Part shown: in pieces, positions 57,401 to 64,000 of the stretch | How positions within the stretch are numbered: the first letter of the stretch is position 1 | Layout: every line of letters starts with the position of its first letter | Notes under the pieces: model-generated | Databases searched by the model: none | Seen by the model: the letters and a program-made list of their open reading frames with translations, nothing else | What the model was told of the DNA's origin: nothing | Assembly (NCBI RefSeq): GCF_026151205.1 | Contig: NC_087077.1 | Coordinates: 10,283,983 to 10,347,982, forward strand | Direction of reading: 5' to 3' | DNA from: Bolinopsis microptera | Taxonomy: Eukaryota; Ctenophora; Tentaculata; Lobata; Bolinopsidae | Length of the DNA: 64,000 bases | Program-made: the position numbers and the translations under genes

Positions 57401-60400
57401 AGTGGCTTGGGCAGCGTCAACACATCCTGTACCACAACCCAAGACAGCTTCCACTCGATTGATATTACTTTACCGAGGGAAACTATAGGAGTTCAAACTG
57501 ATGTAACTCCTTCACCGTCTCGAGATCCCGGACCTCTTTACAAACACACACAAACAGACGGGAGTTACAGAAAATCTCCTTCCTCTGACAACGCTAATGA
57601 CTCCTCTGATCTGACTCAAACCAAATCGGACGTATCTGTTGGTTGCACTTCCTCCGAAGATAACACCAAGCTGCAGACCCACGACAAAGGGGTGGGTACT
57701 GCTGATTTCGAGCCCGAGCCTCACGATGCGTCCGTGTATCATAGTGTTCTTTCACCTGGTGGATCCACTAGTTCCTCCTCTTCCAACAAATCTCCTCGTC
57801 GCAAATCTCCCAATCTTACAAAGAGTCCTGCTAAAGGAATTTCAAAATCCACTGCTACAGTCTACACATACAACAGTAAACCACCAAGACCGAGGGTTGT
57901 GGAGAGTCTTGAGCCAACTTCCAATGAGTCTTCGCTAACAAGGAACATGAAGGGAGGGTTTACGTTCTCAACTGATTGTAGTAGCTACGAAAGAATTGAC
58001 GGTATACCGGGGGTTTCAGAAGATTTGAGTAGACCGAGTAGTGGTGACAGTTTGTCTGATATTTCTACTCCTTTGAGCACGCTTGATCGGGACGCTCTGC
58101 CTCCGACTGCTGAGGAAGGGTCTGATGAAGCTGCACCTACACACAGAGAAATAGTTGTGGAAGAAGAACAAGTTGATCCTGTGGAGAACAATAAACCGTC
58201 CGATTCACCCGAGAGACATGTTACCTGGTCTGAAAGTGTTGAACACATCGATCCTCCGACCTCGAAAGAAACAACCCCCAGAACATCAGCCAACGATCCG
58301 TTACAGGATGTTCTCCCAACTCCACAGGAGCAGTTTTTTCGGGAGGATGATGATAAATTAGATGATACTGGTCATATTAAAGTAGAATCGAATGAGGTTC
58401 GCGCTATAGCGATGGTCGCTGCTGCTGTTGACCCTGAGCCAGTTGCAGTAGTCGGTCATGTCACTGTTGATGTAGATCCTTTCCCATTCATGAATTTGAG
58501 ACAGGTTGATATTCCCCGGTTAGGTAAAAGGACACCCTCTAGAGTCAGACCAAAGACCCCTTCAATAACAAGTAGGAGGAGAACATACAGTGACTTAGAC
58601 TATCCAAAGGAGAGAAGGGAATCCACTGATAGCGGGTCAAATGAGAAAATCCTCAACAATTCTATCAATAATATTTCAAGCAGTCAGGATTTGGCTCCAA
58701 ACATCTTACCAAACCTTGCTAGTGCAGTGGACACAGGATCAAGAGCTCGGAATTTCTCGGCTACAAGCAACGCTTCAAATGGTAATGGAGATCATATAAT
58801 GTTCAATAACTTGGGTGACACCCGGTCTCTAAATATTACCGGTTCCAGAGACAGCTTGACCAACATAAGCTCGTTTGGATCAACAAGTAATATTGACAAC
58901 ATTAGCTATAGTTTACCCGACATATCTGAGTCTTCTTATGAGGAGAAGAAGACAAACAAACAGCGTAACGATGATCTACCATCGACTTCATCTATGATGT
59001 CATCGCCTACATCAAATTTAGCTGATCCTCTGGGGGATTATGGTTCAAATAAAGACTCGTTCAGCACTGCTACGCTGAGAAAACCTATTAATTTGACCAA
59101 CTTGAGTTTCAATAATGAGGACTCAAGTGCTCGAAAACGTAGTTCTATTGAAAGCCCTGGGTCAAGTAATTCGGGTCATACAGATGGTGTCACTGCACCA
59201 GACCAATCGAAGATCAACTTTAACGGTTCTCCCTCTGGTAGTTCAAAACAGACGATAGTTGATGACAAGGGCGTACCTCAGTTTCCAGAAGTTAATGTGG
59301 ATTTGAATCCGTCTGAGGATACAGATAACAACAGCTCAGAAGTCGTCTCAGAACCGAATTTTGTTATTGAGGATAGCAGCCTGATCGCTCTCGATACGCC
59401 GATCGTTCCGGAAGAACCAGACACTTCATCTGCTACAAACGAGAAAGACTCCAGCACAGGTATAGAAATAACAGAAATTTCTGATGATACTGTTCCTGAG
59501 ATTATTATTCCAGACAATGTTGAAGTAGATTCTCATGTCGACATGGACAGGAATATCTCTGTCGATCTTAGTATCAAAGATGAAGTCAAGAACGAGATAT
59601 CGAAGGATGTCGAGGGCAAGCACGATGATGAATCCCAAAATCCTGACCTGACAGAAGTTACCTCCGGTCCAGTTTTTCAAGAAGCGAGATCTTCCAACGG
59701 GGGTAAGAAAGGAAAGAAAGGCAAGAAAGGGAAAAAGAAGAATAATGTGTGCTCCTTATTTGATGTTGCTTCCGAAGATCATTCCAATCTTAAAGACAGT
59801 CAAGTAGTTGAACCGGCATCTGGAAAAAAGAAAAAGGGTAAAAAAGGAAAGAAGGGTAATAATGCTAGTCTCAACATTGTCTCCTATGATTTGGTTGAAG
59901 AACCACTGGCTCCTTCAGTCCCAAATCTTCCTGACGAAGATGAAACTTCTCCAGTTTTGGATGAAGTTAAATCTCTTGACCGTGTACAAAGGGTTCCCCG
60001 GGAAGTTGAAGGTGCCGACCATGATGAAGATCGGCGAAGTACACCAGATAATGTAGAAGTAGATTCTGGTAATAAAATCGATGATCTAAACACAATTGAT
60101 GGTGGCAATGTACCCTGTCAGGATATAGAGATGAAGCAAGATGACGTTAAAATACCAGATGAATCTTCGGAAACGGAATTCCCAACACCCAAAATATTGC
60201 TCACTGTACCAATAGCCGAGCAAAGAGCATCCGTTGGGCCTGAGGAGAGAAAGATCGTTTTTGAAGCCAGGAAATGCGAAAGAAGAATGTCAACTGGCGA
60301 TGAAACATTTGAGTCCTCCCCTTCAGATCTTCCCAGAAAACGGGTCCCATCTTGCCAATCTACTCTGTGGTGGGACAATAGAAAGCAGCTGCAAGGTTTA

Positions 60401-63400
60401 ACACCAAGTCCTCAGAGAAACAGTAGAGATCATTTGGACAGCGAGATTCGTGGTGATATCAGCGAACCTGCGGCTTTGAATTATGTATCTGATGGCATAA
60501 TGGGGATTGATTCTCCTTCAACTGAAACCGATTTGGACGAAGTCAAACCGGCCTCACCAGCTGTTGAAATTGGAGAAATGAAAGAAGACAAGAGTTCAGT
60601 TACTGGCCCTTCAAGTAATGTCATCATTGCTCCTGGACCACGTTTTGAACAGCATCCACCAAAATGCAAGAAGAAGAAAGGGAAGAAAAACAAGAAGAAT
60701 AACAAGAATGCTTCAGTACCAGAACCGGCGCCACGTGTTCAGCCGAAATTCCCTCCGGGCGATCATGGCTCACTGAACAAACTGTCGACCGCTGAGAGTT
60801 CAAATATAACTACAGAGGATTCATCAAAACTAGACCTTTGCAACGATCCTACAAAAGACATACTTCATAATGTAAATTTGGAGTTAGATACTGAAAGCAT
60901 TAAAAATGTAGTTACCGATAGCAGTCTTCACGATGTTCCTGTCATCGAAAGCAGACCTTCAGACTTGGAGGGACCAAGGCATATGGAGCCCATATCTCTT
61001 GTTGATGAAACTGAAAACAAGGATCCAGAATATTCTACGCCTTCAGCGCCTATCGATTTGTCACCTTCAGTGCCTATCACTCAAATTGAAGACAATTGCG
61101 AGGATCTCAAAAAGAATAACGATGAAGCATTATCTCCCAACGTACAGAGCCCCAAGCACGATGAAGGTGCTGCTGATTTAGGGAAGTTTCAGGTGAAGAG
61201 TAAGAAAAAGAAAGGCAAAAAGAACAGAAAAGCTGTCATAAATTATGATTTTAAGGAGCCAAATAATGATGGTTCCGGTTGCAACGAAATCGATGGTGCC
61301 CCAACACTAACAATACCATCATCTTCAGAGTTTGTTGAGAACTTAACTGAAGAGCCTTCTGCAAAGCAGGTGCACGGTGAATTTGTTATAACTGAGGATG
61401 GGAACCAACCTCATGATGAAGCATCTTCCAAAAGTGATCTTATTAATGAAGTTGCGCCTTTAGTGATTGATCCCGCAAACATCAGCAAAACGGAGACAAT
61501 ACCTCCGGACAACTTCGAAAACGTTCCCGGCCACATGGAAATTCGTGAAGATAACAAGGAAAGAGAAATTGCTGTCGAACTTGAGGATGCTGCTCTAAAA
61601 ATACCTAAGGTGACCACTCCATCGGAAGTTGAAACACCCGCAGATAATACTGATGAACCACTTTCAATTATTTCAGAAGCTGTCGTGGAGGTCATGTCTG
61701 GTAAGAAAAAGAAAAAGGGGAAGAAAGGGAAAGGTAACAAGAATTCTGACTTAACTGAAGACTCGCCCAATAACATTCCTGCATCAAAGGGTAAGAAAAA
61801 AGGAAAAGGCAAGAAGAATAAAAAGAAACAGGCTATTCACAATCTATCAGATGAGGATGATTGTCAAGCTGCACCAATAGAATCTCAAGTAACGAACGAT
61901 TCTGCTGTGCCTTCTGTCAATGAAAACAGTGTGATCATACTCGAGGCGAGTCAAAACCAGGAAACTGAACAGTCTCATGCTGAACCTGAAGAGCTTGTTA
62001 AATTCTCGCTAGATAGTGAGCCAGTCCATGTTCCTTACGAAGCCAGTGAAACAGATACTAGCCACAAATATGATGCTACTAAAAACAACATCATCTCATG
62101 GGCCGAACCCAAGTCACCAAAAGCTACAGACGTATCTGAGGTTGAGGAGTCAGTTCTCTTTGTTACAGATAAACCTGGCAACATTGACCTTGACTCTTCA
62201 CCTCCTCCTAACAGAGACAGAAGAGAGAGCAATGTACAAGGAGGCCGAAAGAGCCGAACTCCAGATTATATCCCGAGAAATCCTCCTAGTGATGGACCTG
62301 GTGATGGATCTGATAACGGAGATTTCAGGCGGCGAACACTTTCTAGTGACTCTACGATGCCTTATCCTCGAAAACCGAAAAGGTATTCCTCACTCAACCT
62401 TCTACCTCCTTCAGATTTGATGGGGAGAAGTACAAGTTTTTCTCCCGAAGAAAGATATCCTCAAGTTCAAAGCAGCCGTGAGGTGTTTGATACTCCTAAG
62501 CGGAAGAAGGCTATATCATTCGGCATGGCAGAGGAGAGATCTCCGAGGTTAGATTTTGTAAAACCAGCAGCTAATCAAAGTGGTCCACCTGTTATACCTT
62601 TTAGGTCGACTGGTTCCCCTTCAAATACATCTATGTTTTCGAGCACAGACATTCCGCCTGTGAACATGCAGAGAACCAGATCGCAGTCTGATAATGATGT
62701 GCCAATGCTTAACTTCCGGGAAGATAAGAAATCTGGCACTGAAAAGTTCAAGAGTTGGTTGTTCGGAAAAGTCAAACCTAATCGCCGTAAATCACCTTCT
62801 GAAAGCGATTGCCAGTCAAATCTGCAGAGGTCACCAAGGTTAGAGCAGAGACCCTTCTTACACATTTCAAACGTTACTGTCGTTAACAATTCTAAACTAT
62901 CTCTAAATGGAAGTTTAGCTGAAGAAAATGAAATTGTGACTGACGGCCCATCAGAGGTTACACTATCTCAATCTCTTCTTATTCCGGGTATCAAACTGGA
63001 AAGACCCAATTCTCTCACTCTAGAACGACCATCATCTTACTCTGGGCGAGCTGTGTCACCAATGGACAGTGATGTTACTCCAAAACCGATCCAGAAAACA
63101 CCCTCAGCAAATGATATCCTTTGCAGTAATACTGCCTACACAAACTGGCTTAATACTCTTTCTGCAATTCAGGATGAAAAACCAGGTTCTGTTCGCAATC
63201 TTCTCAATGTACCCAAACCCCCTTGTCACCGAAAAACCCATTCAGAAGGTCGGCAAATTGATGTAACCTTTATGAAAGACTTGTCACCTGTGTCTCCAAC
63301 GGAGAGTAAACCTCCTACTCCACCTCCGTTCGCATCAACTCACAGAGTATCCTCAAGACCTCGAGTGAGATCAGCTATACAAGCCTCTGAAGAACACAAG

Positions 63401-64000
63401 ACAAGCCCTCTCAGTGACGCTAAAACACCATCAGCTAACGACATAGACAAATCATGGACGGGCCTTCTTAAGTCTTGGATCGTAGACAATTCAGGATCTC
63501 AGAGTAAGATTAAATCGTCTAATGATGTTAGAAGACAGAATTCTCCTAAAGCGAGACGTCGAGGTTCTGAGATTATAGAGACCGAAATCACATTCCCAAC
63601 TGAAGTTAGCGCATCACCAAGGTTATCTCGGATTGATCTTTCAAGTGATAATCGGTCTCGAGAAAACAGTAAAACAGATAGTTTCTCTGGTGTTTCTGCT
63701 GGTTTAATAAGTAATAATGACTTTTCAGCTGACATCGACTCATTCCTTGAATCTGAAATAGACAAACTGAAAGATTCTTACGTCCCACAAAAACCCTCAA
63801 AGTCTAAGAAGAGAACTAAGAAATCTAAACGGAGATCTAAAGATAAGGAAGTGGGCACACCAACTGTTGATGATTATGATCACGTGCCAAACTGTCCAGG
63901 TGATGATAGTGAGGTTTCAAGAGGTTTTTATGAGGACAAATCATATACCAAAGACAGCGAACCTTGCAAGTTCAACCCGAATGCTCGTTCATTTGACGAT
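48448..64000 (+). CDS. RING and TRAF-type zinc-finger protein with giant disordered exon, 3' end off window
   Basis: Probable E3 ubiquitin ligase. Exons 48448-48579, 48947-49063, 49269-49373, 54708-54812 and 55739 to beyond 64000; all phase 0, GT/AG. RING residues C32, C35, C47, H49, C52, C55, C66, C70 (CDLC, CGHQFCTFC, CPYAC). TRAF-type fingers follow: LKCAYLGSGC with H116; RCEYCNVKVSKRQLATHHSVC. This layout recalls TRAF, PDZRN and RNF41 proteins, but no TRAF-C/MATH or PDZ domain is seen. Exon 5 is open for 8262 bases, 2754 codons, with no stop, low complexity, rich in Ser/Pro/Asp/Glu/Lys: SR-like basic part at first, then acidic parts, then six Lys/Gly clusters at 59700-61830, and repeated TPSANDI motifs near 63090 and 63425. 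The first exon may start by splicing, as TTTTCTCATAG precedes the ATG. Cell site unknown; the basic runs could be nuclear signals. Confidence 0.85.
49374..49570 (+). repeat. 23-bp tandem repeat after exon 3 donor
   Basis: About eight units of TTACTAATTACCTAATCGTT and close variants start within ten bases of the exon 3 donor (GTAGGT at 49374). Intronic. Confidence 0.8.
49571..50107. other. intron 3 of the RING gene, unique part
   Basis: No gene seen. AT-rich intron with a short duplicated word CTCACTGCTCCA/CTCACACTGCTCC near 49893-49935. Confidence 0.5.
50108..50611. repeat. 24-copy 21-bp minisatellite
   Basis: Exactly 24 contiguous units of 21 bases (504 bases, no indel), each GTCACAACGTTACTG followed by TGTGCT, with only a few single-base variants such as ACGTCACT, AGCGTTACT and CAGAACG. 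As the unit is a multiple of three and lacks stops, it gives long false ORFs on both strands. It is intronic. Contiguous units without spacers, so not CRISPR. Confidence 0.95.
50689..51485. mobile_element. 797-bp MITE with TA target duplication
   Basis: The left end CCTTAATTCCCAAAAATTTG and the right end, read inversely CCTTAGTTCCCAAAAATTTG, form TIRs with one change. TA lies at both outer edges (50687-50688 and 51486-51487), as for Tc1/mariner-like elements. CCCAAATTTTT words recur in the subterminal parts. No transposase. Similar CCCAAATTTTTCACG words are at 35450. Confidence 0.82.
51486..51931. other. intron 3 of the RING gene, no feature
   Basis: AT-rich; contains a repeated TATGTTACATAATCAT/TATGTTACATAATTAT word at 51713-51750. 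The ORF at 51545-51733 looks random. Confidence 0.45.
51932..52313 (-). repeat. 382-bp duplicated block, copy A, with exon-like frame
   Basis: Nearly identical to 53781-54162 (I find one difference, G for A at about 51948). On the minus strand it has an acceptor-like TTTTTAG at about 52310 then an open frame to a TAG at 52105: WATQAAFAPSPSHKVTGEQS, then NLIIVTESVVFCRRLRWDTY and NEYGLS. It looks like the last exon of a gene on the other strand; I do not recognise the family and see no other exon. Confidence 0.8.
52314..53030. repeat. tandem pair of about 355-bp units
   Basis: Units at 52349-52707 and 52708-53030, each running from CAGTTRACTGAGGATRGTAT through GGGGTACTGGAAG and TTGATTCCGGTCGGAGGAAC to ATTTTCAAATATGATATTTT. 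They lie between the two 382-bp blocks. No coding signal. Confidence 0.8.
53031..53778. mobile_element. TIR element of about 748 bp
   Basis: Left end GGGGGAGGGCAAAAGTTAAT then GCACATACGTTGG; right end CCAACGTATGTGCACTGACT then TTTGGCCCCCTCGCCCACCTCCCCC. The inverted match is imperfect near the tips. I find no sure target duplication. No transposase; the ORF at 53537-53719 is unlikely to be real. Confidence 0.65.
53781..54162 (-). repeat. 382-bp duplicated block, copy B, with exon-like frame
   Basis: Second copy of the 51932-52313 block. It keeps the same minus-strand acceptor-like TTTTAG and the same open frame, but the sequence upstream of the acceptor differs from copy A, so the duplication ends just past the acceptor. 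Confidence 0.8.
54163..54707. other. intron 3 of the RING gene, distal part
   Basis: AT-rich, no feature that I can name; ends at the acceptor ACATTTCAG of exon 4. Confidence 0.5.
54880..54952 (-). tRNA. tRNA-Val(AAC)
   Basis: 73 bases on the minus strand. The acceptor GGTTCGG pairs with TCGAACC (one G-T), the D arm has GTGTAGTGGTTATCAC, the anticodon stem CTGC/GCAG holds loop TTAACAC with anticodon AAC, and the T arm CCGGG-TTCAAAA-CCCGG is perfect. Boxes A and B are normal (TGTAGTGGTTATCA; GGTTCAAAACC). A short T run follows the 3' end. It lies antisense in intron 4 of the RING gene. No intron in the tRNA. Confidence 0.95.
54953..55738. other. intron 4 of the RING gene, no further feature
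   Basis: Sequence between the tRNA and the giant exon. The ORFs at 54979-55164 and 55454-55651 show no domain. Ends with CTCTCTAACATTTCAG, a good acceptor. Confidence 0.5.

Overview
This is an animal nuclear genome window, probably from a marine invertebrate; I cannot fix the phylum. The evidence is spliced genes with GT/AG junctions whose phases agree, metazoan signalling families (PI3K p85 adaptor, LDLa-bearing seven-helix receptor, RING/TRAF-type zinc-finger protein, cytochrome b561, F-box/kelch), a eukaryotic tRNA-Val, CR1/L2-like LINEs, tRNA-derived SINEs and many short terminal-inverted-repeat (TIR) elements.

Layout. 738-13017 (minus): 5' part of a PI3K regulatory-subunit gene encoding SH3, a proline-rich linker and the N-terminal SH2; the rest lies off the left edge. 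Its introns hold a G-rich MITE and a 4.9-kb TIR element enclosing a LINE with an intact endonuclease/RT ORF. 13420-20491 (minus): three tandem F-box/kelch copies (FBXO42-like), each broken by a different lesion; the middle one is split by a hAT-like element with an 8-bp target duplication and a leftover BED finger. 21597-23417 (minus): a complete five-exon cytochrome b561 gene. 24143-33605: a MITE and LINE copies. The larger LINE carries an AlkB-type dioxygenase domain and an SGNH esterase-like domain before a PHD-like finger, endonuclease and RT. 33665-35230 and 44428-45540: GC-rich hairpin repeats. 38548-43788 (plus): a six-exon receptor with signal peptide, galactose-binding-like domain, LDLa modules and seven helices. 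45870-48248: an interrupted SINE and hAT-type MITEs. 48448-64000 and beyond (plus): a gene with RING plus TRAF-type zinc fingers whose fifth exon stays open for at least 8262 bases, encoding a huge low-complexity tail. Its introns hold a 24-copy minisatellite, two TIR elements, a nearly perfect 382-bp duplication and an antisense tRNA-Val.

The host genes show no sign of one shared pathway; p85 and the receptor are signalling proteins and the RING and F-box proteins are ubiquitin-ligase types. Strong themes are intronic transposon load and tandem repeats touching splice sites. The most unusual items are the AlkB domain in a LINE, the giant-exon RING gene, the LRR-less LDLa receptor, and a p85 with no RhoGAP (BH) domain visible.
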